A program made the position numbers and the translations under genes. 64,000 nucleotides of DNA from Diphasiastrum complanatum (lineage: Eukaryota; Streptophyta; Lycopodiopsida; Lycopodiales; Lycopodiaceae). Shown here piece by piece: positions 1 through 11,200 of the stretch (within the stretch, counting starts at the first letter, position 1; each line of letters starts with the position of its first letter). The stretch lies in NCBI GenBank assembly GCA_029204225.1, contig CM055113.1, positions 34,626,557 to 34,690,556 on the forward strand, read 5' to 3'. A model generated the notes under the pieces. That model searched no databases. It was not told where the DNA came from and saw nothing but the letters and a program-made list of their open reading frames with translations.

Positions 1-1316
1 TCCCTCAAGATGGCGAATGGTGATTCCCTGGAATCACATCAATCAATTCAAGAACCTGCTAAGGCAAATGGTCGTTGTCGGATGATGCAGTGATGCAACT
101 GCTTACAAGCTTGCCAAGCTCATATGATAGCTGGGTGATGATCATCACGACACATCCAGAACTAGCTCTATCAAGAGTCATTACTATGTTGTTGCAGGAA
201 GATACGCGGAGGAACGAAGCCTCAAGTTTCTTAACTGATTTGGTCACTTGAATCATGCTGTTGTACAACAAATGTCTAGACAATCTATTATTCCTGATCT
301 CGACTATCCTCATGATAAAGTCGAGTTACCTATCTGTCAAGACTGTCTAGTTGGTAAACAGACTAGGAAACCATTTAAATCAAGCCATCAGCATATTGGA
401 TTGTTAGCCATTGTACATTCAGACATTTGTGGCCCGAGGAAAAATCCTTCGCTGAAGGATGCAAAGTATCTCATAACTTTTAGTGATGAATTCTCTAGAA
501 GGACTATGGTGTATTCTATAAAAGAAATCAGAAGCCTTCAAGTGCTTCAGAATCTTCAAGGAGTGTGCAGAAAAGGAGACTGGAAGGATGATTAAGGCCC
601 TAAGATTAGACAATGGTGGAGAATATATCTCTACCGAGTTTAAGGAGTATTGCCAAAGCCATGGCATTGAGCAGCAATTCATCACTCCTTACAGTCCTCA
701 GTCTAATGGCTTAGCCGAGAGGAAGAACCATACCCTGGTTGAATCAGCCAAATGTATGCTAGCGCATGCATCGCTACCCAAGAGATTCTGGGCCAAAGTT
801 GTCTCCACTGCAGCTTATGTCCAGAACAGATGTTCGACCAGGCCCTCTCAGGCATGACACCCCACGAGGTGTGGACAGGCTCTAAGCCTTCTTTCAAGAA
901 CCTAAGAGTGTTCGGATGTGTTGCCTATGCGCAGATCCCCAAAGATACGAGGAAGAAATTGGACTTCCAAGGTCTCAAGACCATCCTGATTGGATATACT
1001 TCATCTGATACAACATACAAGCTATATGATCCTGATACCCAGCAAATCTTGTATAGCCGGATACGGTCTTTATCGAGGATCAGTTCGTCGACATCAAAGA
1101 CAAGGATATTGCTCCAGGAGAACCTTCATCACCTGCCATTGACACGACTGTCCAAGCTTCTGGCTCAAGCATGTCCATTGTTGACCCACTTTTTGACAGC
1201 GAATCAAACGAAGACGTTGCTGCTACCCAGCAACAAGTCCCAGGAGTGGTTCAAAGTTGAATCCTCCTTTAAGATCAATCCGAGTGCGCGCACAGCCCAC
1301 AAGGTATACTCCTGAG
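1..1316 (+). pseudogene. Ty1/copia gag-integrase remnant
   Basis: Degenerate copia polyprotein fragment. Bases 1-235 read as the end of a gag UBN2 domain (LPSSYDSWVM-like segment in broken frame). After an internal deletion, 248-595 gives the pre-integrase Cys pair (CQDC) and the integrase start (HSDICGP). Bases 588-857 continue the catalytic core (LRLDNGGEY, then a PQSNGLAERKN motif). Bases 860-1070 give the post-core segment (GCVAYAQIPKDTRKK). At least three reading frames are needed, so this is dead. The protease, reverse transcriptase and RNase H are absent. Its gag resembles the gag fragments at 33.7-35.0 kb. It abuts the duplicated unit that begins near 1326. Confidence 0.85.
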
Positions 1317-1481
1317 TTTGCATGTCATTAGAGGAGTTCTCAATATCAAAAAGACCCTTTGTAAAGATACTTTTATTTTTTTTCTTTAGTTTTGACCGTC
1401 ACCAAGCCCAATCAAAATGCATAGATTTAAAATCTACATAACGTTAAGTATCATATCAAAGAGATTTTTGGCGCCCAAGCT

Positions 1482-2890
1482 TTGAACATAGCAATGACAA
1501 GGAGACCCAGATCTACAATCGATTCTGTGATTCTTTACAATGAGAAAGATGAAGCTGATAACTGGAAGCCAAAAAAATATATGAAGAACTCATGGGTATT
1601 GCTACATCCATCATCAAAGGGCAATTTTCGACAAAAGAAAAGAGCAAAAATGACTTACAAATCTTATTGGAAAGCAAAAATGTTGGAGTTTAAGACTATC
1701 TCGGGAGGTCAATCTATATCAGAAGTCTTAGTACAACATGTATATATGCATTCAGAAATCAAAGTACATGATATCAATCCTCATGATCATCAAAAATGTA
1801 ATTGTAAGTATATCAAAACATATGCACTCTACAGCAATCATAGGTGATTTTCTTTATTGATACTCTTCAGATTATGATTTAATGCTTCAATATTGTTTTT
1901 TTCTTTCAAATTTATATCCATCATGCATAAGTGAATGGGAGCCCGCACAATCACTTGCAAGAATATTAGACGTGATTCACTCTGATGTTGGAAAGCTGCA
2001 ATACAGAGGAAGAAGTCCAAAGGAACTTGCAAATTGTGGTATCTATTTTTATGAATCTTTATATATGCCACAAACAGATGGAGGTTTTGGCAAGCTCGAA
2101 GCAATTCCATTGCCTAGTTTTCAAAGTGATGAGTGGCCTACTCCTGACAGCATTGTTTCTGAATCCTTCAGATGCAAGCTACTAATTGATATTAGAAATG
2201 CTATGAAGATAAGCACAGGCTCAAAAATTGTTCACCTAAGTTGGTTTATCTCATTACATATATTTGTTGATTTTTTCTCGAGTGCTAGTGTTCGTAGGAC
2301 ACCAACTTTATTTGTTTGCAAGGATTTATCATATGAGACTTTGTCAGATCTCATGGATCAAGGCTGGGATACAAAACAAATAATGACATAGAATGTAGGA
2401 TTAAAAACTCCTCAATGATCTTTCATTATCATATCAAAAAGCAAATGCTCAGTCTCACATTTAGCTACCAGAGATACAAGAAAATTGAAGATACATGGCT
2501 ACCACTGGATCAAGACTTCGAACTAAATGGTCACACAAACCGAATGGAGATAAGCATTATCTACAATGAGGAATATTTGACTATGGTTGAGGTGCAAGAA
2601 CATTGGAAGCTTGATTTTATCAGAACAGAGCTCATGCTATTACAAAACCAATCTACCAACATATTTCAGATTTATCATCAACGAAAGACTCGTAAGTACT
2701 TTATGTTTATTGCCATGTCAAAATAGAACAAAATAATAGAAAATGTCATGATTTACAATTGCACATTCACTAATATTTGTCATGTCACAGATGCGAAAAA
2801 GATAGGAGCTGATAACGTGCTGCAAAGATCTACCTACAACAATCACCATTGTGGGAGAACAATAGTTTCAAATAAACTTTAGTAGAAATC
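1482..2890 (+). pseudogene. Unrecognised intron-containing gene, copy 1
   Basis: I do not recognise the family. Comparison with copy 2 gives a three-exon model. Exon 1 is 1482-1803, open from ATG. The intron at 1804-1919 has a good GTAAGT donor, but its acceptor is mutated (TTTCAA where copy 2 has TTTCAG). Exon 2 is 1920-2691, and a GTAAGT donor follows it. The acceptor CATGTCACAG then leads into exon 3 at 2791. Exon phases are compatible. Exon 2 is broken by a 2-base deletion near 2372 that brings a stop at 2389, and exon 3 by an early TAG. A full product would be about 390 residues, with no signal peptide or membrane span apparent. Splice sites and a downstream AATAAA imply a former DNA-borne cellular gene, not a retrocopy. 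Confidence 0.6.
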
Positions 2891-3213
2891 TATGTATGCA
2901 CTCTTTCATTCAATAAATGAAAGCCCAAGTTGGGCATCAGTACATGTATTTTGTGCTCCCAAATTCATAAAATGGAGTAGCATTTGATATATAAATGTAT
3001 ATTTTTCTATGAATTCTATATATGTATTTTTTTCCTATGCTATCTATATATGTTCTAATCTTAATTTAGTACTACTACATCATCCTTAAAGGGAGGCTGA
3101 AGCCTTGCCCTAGCTAGTATACTCAAGATGATTTCTTGTCTGAATCTGTACACCTGGCTTGATGTGTACTCAGGAAGTGTAAACTACAAAATAGAATATT
3201 CATGTATTAGTAA

Positions 3214-3916
3214 TGTGAAGAATTGCCAAAAATTGGCAAATCTAGCTTGATCAAAAACCATCTAGAATAGTGTAAATTGTGTACACAAGTGGGTCCCACA
3301 CATGTGAGGCCATGATGCCACATGGGAAACTCATCCTAATGTAGGTTAGGTCAAGTCAAGAGAGTTGGTCATGTCTATTTGGTGGTCATCCCTACTTTAT
3401 AGGACCTACACCTAAGTTTAAGGTGACAATTTGACCAACTAGCTACCTACCAAGCATAACTCTAGGAAATAGACTAGGGTTTCATTTTAGGTCAAGGAGA
3501 GTGACTTAACTTCCTTATTACATGCTGGAAATCCACCTAACTTCAAGAAGGAAGTCGAATTTGCTATGTATTCCCTCTCTCCATAGTGAGAAGATAGAAA
3601 ACATTTTGGAGCCTCAAGGAGAAACTCGAGTTTCCTCTCATTGTATGGTGATTACTCTATTTTTCCAATGAAACCCAGCTTTGGCACTTTGTAAACACTG
3701 TCTACAGGCCGTACTACAGCCTTATTTCCACATGTGTGGAGTTGGATTATACTAATTGATCAATGCTTTGATTGTCTCTACTTGTTTCCTATCAAGCTGC
3801 TAAACTAGATCTTGTTTTCTGATGATTAGTTTCTGATAGATTGTTTAACAAGCATACAATCACCTTGTGGATCATTCAAAGATCCATTCATGGTCCTTAG
3901 TACTGTACTTTTCACA
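3214..3916 (+). repeat. 5' LTR of element A
   Basis: Starts TGTGAAGAATTG and ends TTTTCACA; its partner is 6704-7407. A possible TATA segment (CTTTATAGGAC) lies near 3397. It contains CACATGTG-type palindromes also seen in LTRs of other families in this window. Confidence 0.92.
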
Positions 3917-3929
3917 TGGTATCAGAGCC
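3917..3929 (+). other. Primer binding site of element A
   Basis: TGGTATCAGAGCC directly abuts the 5' LTR and matches the 3' end complement of plant initiator methionine tRNA, the usual primer for Ty1/copia reverse transcription. Confidence 0.85.
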
Positions 3930-4717
3930 AAGTACAAGAGCATAAGCCATTGATCTAATGCAAATCCATTTTTAGCAAGTTTTGGTGCTAAAAACTAGTA
4001 TTGAGAGGGCAAGCTAGAATCTTGATTTTGGTGAGGAGATTCGATCCCAAACTTGGTAGGGGTCCAAATCCGTACTGTCCACATGTGTGGGCACCTCTGA
4101 ACCTGCATTTAATGCATGGTATTCATTTGATCCAAAAAAATTCAATTTGTGAGCTATTGGTGTAATTTTTGGTGGAGATCCTAGGATAATCTACTAAGAT
4201 CATTTGCCATTGATTAGATTTGAATTTGTTTCATGGAATCTAATTAATCTAGGCTGAGTTCAAGTCCTATTAAGGTTAAAAACAGGTCTTGAAAGTACAC
4301 CAAGAAGGAAGAAAGAGATTAAGTCATTTTTTTTGTCCAAAAATAGCCAAATTTGGCAAGATTTGATTGTAAGTAGATTTCACATCATCTTATCTTCATT
4401 CCAACTTTGTGAGGGTGTGCTAGAACTGAGATTATAAGTCCATTTGTTGGATTAGAAATCTAATTTGAGTGAAAAACTACAAGAGAGAGAACTTAGTGAG
4501 TTTCTAGAGACAATCGAATCCATTTCTTGGCAAGATTGTTTGAAAGTAGTTTTCACTTCATCTTATCTTCATTCTAGCTTTGTGAGGGAGTGATAGAACT
4601 GTGATTATAAGTCCATTGGATTAGAAATCAAATTTGAGTGAAACACTGCAAGTGTGAGACCTTTGTGAGTTTCAAGTCAATCAAATCTATTTCTTGTTTG
4701 TAGAAGTCACTAGTAAG

Positions 4718-5706
4718 ATGGGATCTACTGGAGCATACCTTCTAGAAGCTAGTGAAGGTTGAATTCTACAAATTATGCTATTTGGAAGGTTAGAATGGAG
4801 TCACTCTTAGTGCTCCAAGACCTTTATGAGTTCTTCATTGAAGATGAAGATGAACCTCTAGGTGCACAGGAGTTAGCTAGATACAAGAAGAGATCTAGGC
4901 TTGCACTTCATTGTGTGAAAATGAATGTGAGCAATGATTTGTTGAGAGAAGTATCAGCTTGTACTAATGCTAAAGAGGCTTGGGAGTCTTTAAAATCAAT
5001 CTATGAGTCTAGCAACACTTCTAGAGTTCTTATGCTTAGAAATCAAATTTTGCAAAGCATGAGGAGAAGTGAGGAGAGTGCACAGGATTATGTACTCAGA
5101 ATCAAGTCTCTAAATAGGGAGTTGGCTTCCATTGGAGAGAAGATTCATGATGGAGAGCTTGTACAAATTGTCCTTAATGGTCTAGGAGATGACTTTGCAA
5201 ATTTGGTCCAAAGTTTTGCCATCCAAGACACTTTGCCAACTATAGAAAAACTTCACAGTGTATTAGTGGCTGAAGAGTGTAGGATGCTCGATGCAAAATC
5301 TAGGATGAGTTCCTTGTCTTTGCAGGATGGTGATGAGAAAGCCAATTTCTCATTCAAGGGCAAAAAGAAGACCAATGGAAAGAAGAAGCATCCAAAGGAG
5401 GCCAAAGAAGAGGATGATGCATCAAGCTCAAAGGACAAGTCAAAGCAAAAATGCTTCTTTTGTAGAAAGAAGGGGCATTATGCATCTAAATGCTACAAGA
5501 GACTAAGAGCACAAGTGGAGGAGGACAAACGAGGAAACCTTTCAAAGGAGGAGGAGGAGGATGAAGTAGATATATTCTTGATGGCATCTACATCCTCACC
5601 AACAAGCAATAGCAATTCAAGAGACAATTGGTGGACTGACAGTGGGGCTAGCTCCCACATGTCTTGTGAAAAGGACTTTTTTTACAACCTTACACTCATT
5701 CAATGA
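4718..5706 (+). pseudogene. Element A gag with zinc knuckle and protease start
   Basis: The open stretch 4759-5706 encodes a copia Gag. It runs from NYAIWKVRMESLL (DUF4219-like start) through a UBN2 core to a basic linker and a CCHC knuckle (CFFCRKKGHYASKC), and ends at the protease motif WWTDSGASSHMS. The true start is probably the ATG at 4718. That frame hits TGA at about 4760 because one base is missing relative to related elements, so translation from the original start is broken. A second frameshift in a T-run near 5680 separates the protease motif from its continuation. Gag would form virus-like particles. The capsid and nucleocapsid regions are otherwise well kept. Confidence 0.85.
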
Positions 5707-6496
5707 TGCTAAAAAGTTTGTCTTTACTGCAAATGATGAAGAGTGTAGGATAGATGGTGTTGGCACCATCTCTTTGTGTCTAGAATCCTCAAAATGCATG
5801 GATCTAGAAAATGTCCATTATGTACCATCAATCACCAAGAATATGCTTAGTGTTGGTCTACTCTTAGAAAGTGGTTTGGATGTCCACTTTAAGCATGGTG
5901 TTTGCTTCATCTTGAAGAATGATGTTTGCATTGCAAAGGGATTTAAACGTGGAAGATTGTTTAAGTTGGAAGCTAGTGTTGCTTTTAAAAGAATGAGCTT
6001 GGCAAAGGAGGAGAATAGTGTCATAAAAGATGAAACATCATTTGTATTGGAAATCTTTGGGTCCACATGCTTTGAGCATAATCATTCCAATGTAAGGACC
6101 AAAGATTATCCTATTTCAATGATAGGAATAATGGTAGTGTTTTGCTCTTCAAGTAGCGATTGTAGAATCTACTTGTTTTCAGCCAAAGAATTTGTCAATG
6201 GTGGAAATGTGATCTTTCAAGAGTGGAAGATTTGTAAACTTGAAGAAGCACCTTTGGATCAACACCTTATTCAATTCATTGATGGTTTGGAGTCAAGTCA
6301 AGTGGAGGAGCAAGCTCAAGACCCGAGGACTCCAAGAAGAACCTTGAGTATCAAGATGGAGCCATCTAGGCTCAATCATATGGATCAAGCAAGACAAGTT
6401 GTCTTTGGCAACATTATTTATGCACTTAATATTTTAATTGATCTATCTTCAAGTGCACAAAATGCCTTGGAATCCATGGCTTGGCATGATGTTTAG
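5642..6496 (+). pseudogene. Element A protease remainder fused to post-integrase segment
   Basis: This frame continues the protease domain (FTANDEECRIDGVGTI, then NMLSVGLLLESG) through the pre-integrase linker (GRLFKLEA). It then skips the integrase core entirely. It resumes with a segment resembling the integrase C-terminal end (CRIYLFSAKEF..GNVIFQE) and the spacer before reverse transcriptase (RTPRRTLSIKMEPSRLN). No RT or RNase H follows. A single internal deletion of roughly 2-3 kb relative to the intact element at 7557-13417 explains it. Confidence 0.75.
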
Positions 6497-6703
6497 TTTT
6501 GAAGTGTGCTACATGTATATAGACACATTCATGGAACATCTTGTAAGGGATCCTCTAAGAGGTGGTGAAAGATCCTTCATGGACATCATTCTCTATTGGA
6601 GTCTCAAAAGTTCCTTCTTTGTAGCTGGATTTTTTAGACACTTCTAAAAGCTTTCATTGATCTATCAAGAGAGTTGTAAATAGATCAAGCTAAATTTGAG
6701 GAG

Positions 6704-7407
6704 TGTGAAGAATTGCCGAAAATTGGCAAATCTAGCTTGATCAAAAACCATGTAGAATAGTGTAAATTGTGTACACAAGTGGGTCCCACACATGTGAGGG
6801 AGGCCATGATGCCACATGGGAAACTCATCCTAATGTAGGTTAGGTCAAGTCAAGAGAGTTTGTCATGTCTATTTGGTGGTCATCCCTACTTTATAGGACC
6901 TACACCTAAGTTTAAGGTGAAAATTTGACCAACTAGCTACCTACCAAGCATAACTCTAGGAAATAGACTAGGGTTTCATTTTAGGTCAAGGAGAGTGACT
7001 TAACTTCCTTATTACATGCTGGAAATCCACCTAACTTCAAGAAAGAAGTCGAATTTGCTATGTATTCCCTCTCTCCATAGTGAGAAGATAGAAAACTTTT
7101 TGGAGCCTCAAGGAGAAATTCGAGTTTCCTCTCATTGTATGGTGATTACTCTATTTTTCCAATGAAACCCAGCTTTGGCACTTTGTAAACACTGTCTACA
7201 GCCGTACTACAGCCTTATTTCCACACATGTGGAGTTGGATTATACTAATTGATCAATGCTTTTTGTCTCTACTTGTTTTCTATCAAGCTGCTAAACTAGA
7301 TCTTGTTTTCTGATGACTTGTTTCTGATAGATTGTTTAACAAGCATACAATCACCTTGTGGATCATTCAAAGATCCATTTATGGTCCTTAGTACTGTACT
7401 TTTCACA
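6704..7407 (+). repeat. 3' LTR of element A
   Basis: Matches 3214-3916 with about 15 differences. The purine-rich GAGGAG just before it is the polypurine tract. It is followed by the target duplication agtaa. Confidence 0.92.
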
Positions 7408-7556
7408 AGTAATGGCTAAAAACATCAACAAAATACAAAACTAATCATGATTTCAAAAATAAAAATAAACAAAATTTATTACCTTAGAAATATCAACATC
7501 TTCCTGAAGGTTGAACCACTCAAAAAATAACTTGGCATTGTATAACGTGTACCACC

Positions 7557-8209
7557 TGTGAAAAACTCAGATCCAAAAGATGCTAAAGTTTCATAAAGAT
7601 CTTGGCCATGGAAGTTATGCACATCTAGATTGAAAAAATGATAGAAATTGTGATGTTAAGCATACTAAACATCAACTAAACATCAAAATCTGATCATAAG
7701 CTTCCACAAACAGAAACTTGCTGTCCCTGTCCGTACTTCAGAGCCTACAACCTGCATTTCACACGTGTGAAGCCATAGCAACAAAGAAATCACAATTCTA
7801 GTGGCTAGAATGCAAGATATGAACAAAAAAGTGAGAGAGAAGAAGATGGATCTTCAAAGAGCATAACATTCATTCAATAGAATGAAAATGAGATGTGTAC
7901 ATACTCGTGGAGATGGCTATTTATAGCAGCCATAGTGCCTCTTGGCCACTTGTCTTATGATAGGCTAAAATTGGGGTCCAATAGGATTCACCCATCTACC
8001 TAGAAATTTGGTCAAATAGGAATGCACCAAATTATGAGCCAATAGAAGAGCTCCACACTCGACCTCCTCTAATTAATGTGACCTCAAAAGTAGTGTACAC
8101 ATACTTTGGGCCTCTACATACATGTATGAACCTATCTCTAACTTTTATTTGGCCATAGGCCTACAAAATCTCAAGTTAGGAAAATACTACTAGTTGACAA
8201 TTTTTCACA
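7557..8209 (-). repeat. 3' LTR of element B
   Basis: On the minus strand it starts TGTGAAAAATTG and ends with ...TTTTTCACA complement logic (TG...CA). It is indistinguishable by eye from 12765-13417. A TATA-like GCTATAAATAGCC reads on the minus strand at about 7915-7930. A TTTCACACGTGTGAAG palindrome lies near 7759-7774. Confidence 0.95.
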
Positions 8210-11200
8210 CTCCCTCTTCAACTAGTTTTAGCATAGATTTAGAAAGTACACCAAGACTTGTTCTATGCTTGAAAAATAAGTCCTTTCCCAATGCTTTGGT
8301 AAAGATATCAGCCACACATTCCTTTGATGGGACATGTTCAAGCTTGATCTCTTTTGCCAACACTTGTTCTCTCACAAAATGGTAAGCCACCTCGATATGT
8401 TTGCTCCTTGCATGGAAAACCGGATTGCTTGCTAGACTTTGGGCTGAAAGGTTGTCACAAAAGATGATTGGACTCTCTGAAAAATCCAGCAAGTGAAGCT
8501 CCATAATCATCCTCTTGATCCACACCATCTCCTTTGTGCATGATGTCAAAGCTTTGTACTCGGCCTCACTAGAAGAAAGTGATATAGTTGCTTGTTTCTT
8601 CGACATCCATGAGATAGCTCCATCACCTATGAAAATAGCATGTGCATTTATGGATTTTCTATCCATAAGGTCTCCTGCAAAATCTGAATCTGAAAAACCA
8701 AATAAGTTAGGTGATGAGCCTCTATAAACAATGCCAAAATCTTTTGTTCCCGAGATGTATCTCAAGATCCTCTTTCCTAGTTTCCAATGTTCTATGCTAG
8801 GATCTTGCATGAATTGGCTTAATCTACCAACACAATAAGATAAATCAGGTCTTGTGATGGTTAGATATATAAGAGAACCTATTAGCTTCCTATAGAGAGT
8901 AATGTCCTCGAAGGATCTTTCATTACCTCTTATAGTTAGCTTTACATGTGATTCCATAGGTGTATCAATAGGATTTGCATCTACCATATGAAATCTATTG
9001 AGAATAGAAATAGCATACTTCTCTTGTGAAATAAAAGTGATTTGAGAAGTTCTAATTACTTCTATTCCTAAGATATAGCTCAAAAGACCAAGATCATGCA
9101 CTTCAAATTCCTTTTTTAGTGCTTTCTTGATATCTTCTATATCTTCCTTGTTCCCTCCACTTAAAATAATGTCATCCACATAAATTAGAAGGATTGTAAC
9201 ATCATTAGCACTAATTCTAAAGTAAAGTGAATGATCATACTCACTCATAGTGAAGTTTTGAGAAAGTAGAAAAGAGTTAAGCCTAGCATACCAACTCCTT
9301 GGTGCTTGCTTAAGACCATACAAACTTTTTTGTAGAAAACACACATGATTAGGCTTGCTATGAGAAACATAGCTCTCGGGTTGCTCCATGTAGACTTCCT
9401 CTTCAAGATCACCATTCAAGAAAGCATTAGAAATGTCTAATTGCCAAAGATCCCATCCATAAAGAGTTGCAAGGGAAATGATTACTCTTATGCTCACCAT
9501 CTTTGCCACGGGTGCAAAGGTTTCCTCATAGTCAATGCCATGCTCTTGAGCATAACCTTTAGCCACCAACCTTGCCTTCAACTTGTTGATAGATCCATCT
9601 TGATTTGTCTTTACCTTGAAGATCCATTTGCATCCAATTGCACTTTTGCCCTTTGGAAGCTCCACCAATCTCCATGTGTTGTTCTTCATAAGTGCTTCAA
9701 ACTCAAGATCCATTGCTTGGATCCATTCCTCTTTTTGCCTTGCTTCATCTACACATGAAGGTACATCAAAAGAAGTTAGGAAAGCATAGTTGGATCCATC
9801 CACCACTTGCTTACCTTTGCCATCATAAGTGAGCCTTGAGGGTTTCACTTTATGCCTTGGAGTTCTCCTTGGAATTTGACTTGAAGAGGCTTCTTCAACA
9901 TCCACATCCAATGTGTCATCAACTCCATTGTCATCAAGCACATTAGTTGCAACAACACCATCATCACTTGAAACAACTTTTGGAATGTTATTTTCATCAA
10001 AAATGACATCCCTACTTGTGAACACTTTCTTGATTGAAGGAACATAAATCCTATATGCTTTGCTTACTTCACTATAACCAACAAAAATGCCCTTTCTTGA
10101 AGATGGATCCTCCTTAGTTCTATCATCAAGAGTAATGTTGAAGTAGCAAATGCATCCAAAAGTTCTTAGAAACTTGACATTAGGCTTCATACCAAACAAA
10201 GCTTCAAAAGGGGTTTTTCCTTCCAATACAACACTTGGCCATCTATTGCATAGGAAATTTGCACACAACAAAGCATCACTCCAAAAAGGTTTAGGAAGAT
10301 TAGCATTCAATCTCATTGCCTTTGCACTCTCACACAAGGTTCTATTCTTCCTCTCGGCCACTCCATTTTGTTGTGGTGTTCTTGGACATGTGTACTCCCT
10401 CTTGATCCCATGCTCATCGCAAAAGGCTTTGAATTTGTTAGAAATGTATTCACCACCATTGTCGCTCCTCAAGCATTTGATTTTGGTTGTAAATTGAGTC
10501 TCAATAGCAACTTTGAACTTGACAAACACATCAAACACCTCATCCTTGCTCTTTAGTAGATAAACCCAACAAAATCTACTAAAATCATCAATGAAAGTTA
10601 CATACATCTTAGCACCTCCATTGCTAATTGTAGTAACACCATGAATATCCGAATGCAAGAGAGAAAAAGGCATCTTAGATCTAGATATAGATCTAGTATA
10701 TGGCAATCTATGTGATTTAGACAAAGCACATTCTTCACAAACATGATTCAAGCAAGTAAGAGACTTGGGAAGTCCCCTTACTACCTCCTTTTTGGCTATT
10801 TCCTCCAAGGCCTTGTAGTTGAGATGTCCCATCCTTTTATGCCATACCTCTTGAATTGACATTTGTTCATTTGCCATGCATCCAACTTGGTTAGCAACAA
10901 CACATGCATCAAGCTTGAACAATTTCCCTTGCCTTTTCCCTTTTGCAATGATACTACACCCCTTTTTGATCAAGCAAGCATCACCATCAAACTCAACTTT
11001 GAATCCTTTGTCAAGCATTTGGCTTACACTAAGTAAGTTCTTGGTAATGGATGGAATGAGCAAAACATCTTTCAATTCTATATTCCTATGTGTAGAAAGT
11101 GAAATAGGAATTGTGCCAATCCCCTTGATTGTACACTCACCATCATTTGCGGTATAGATTACCTTCCTATCACCATCAAATGCCATTAAAGATGAAAAAT

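Larger units (their letters stand above)
3214..7407 (+). mobile_element. Ty1/copia retrotransposon, internally deleted (element A)
   Basis: A 4.2 kb element bounded by two roughly 703-bp LTRs and flanked by the 5-bp target duplication agtaa (3209-3213 and 7408-7412). A tRNA-iMet type primer site (tggtatcagagcc) directly follows the 5' LTR. The body keeps gag, zinc knuckle and the start of protease. It then jumps to the region after the integrase core; reverse transcriptase and RNase H are missing. The LTRs differ at about 15 positions, so the insertion is fairly young but not the youngest here. It landed in the last intron of the ULP1-like gene of copy 1. It could only move with enzymes supplied in trans. 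Confidence 0.92.

Noticed and set aside
1482-2890. The + gene as part of an integrated plant virus with ambisense layout
   Set aside because: Convergent layout prompted the idea, but both genes have spliceosomal introns and poly(A) signals, and the - gene is a C48 protease; no viral hallmark was seen.
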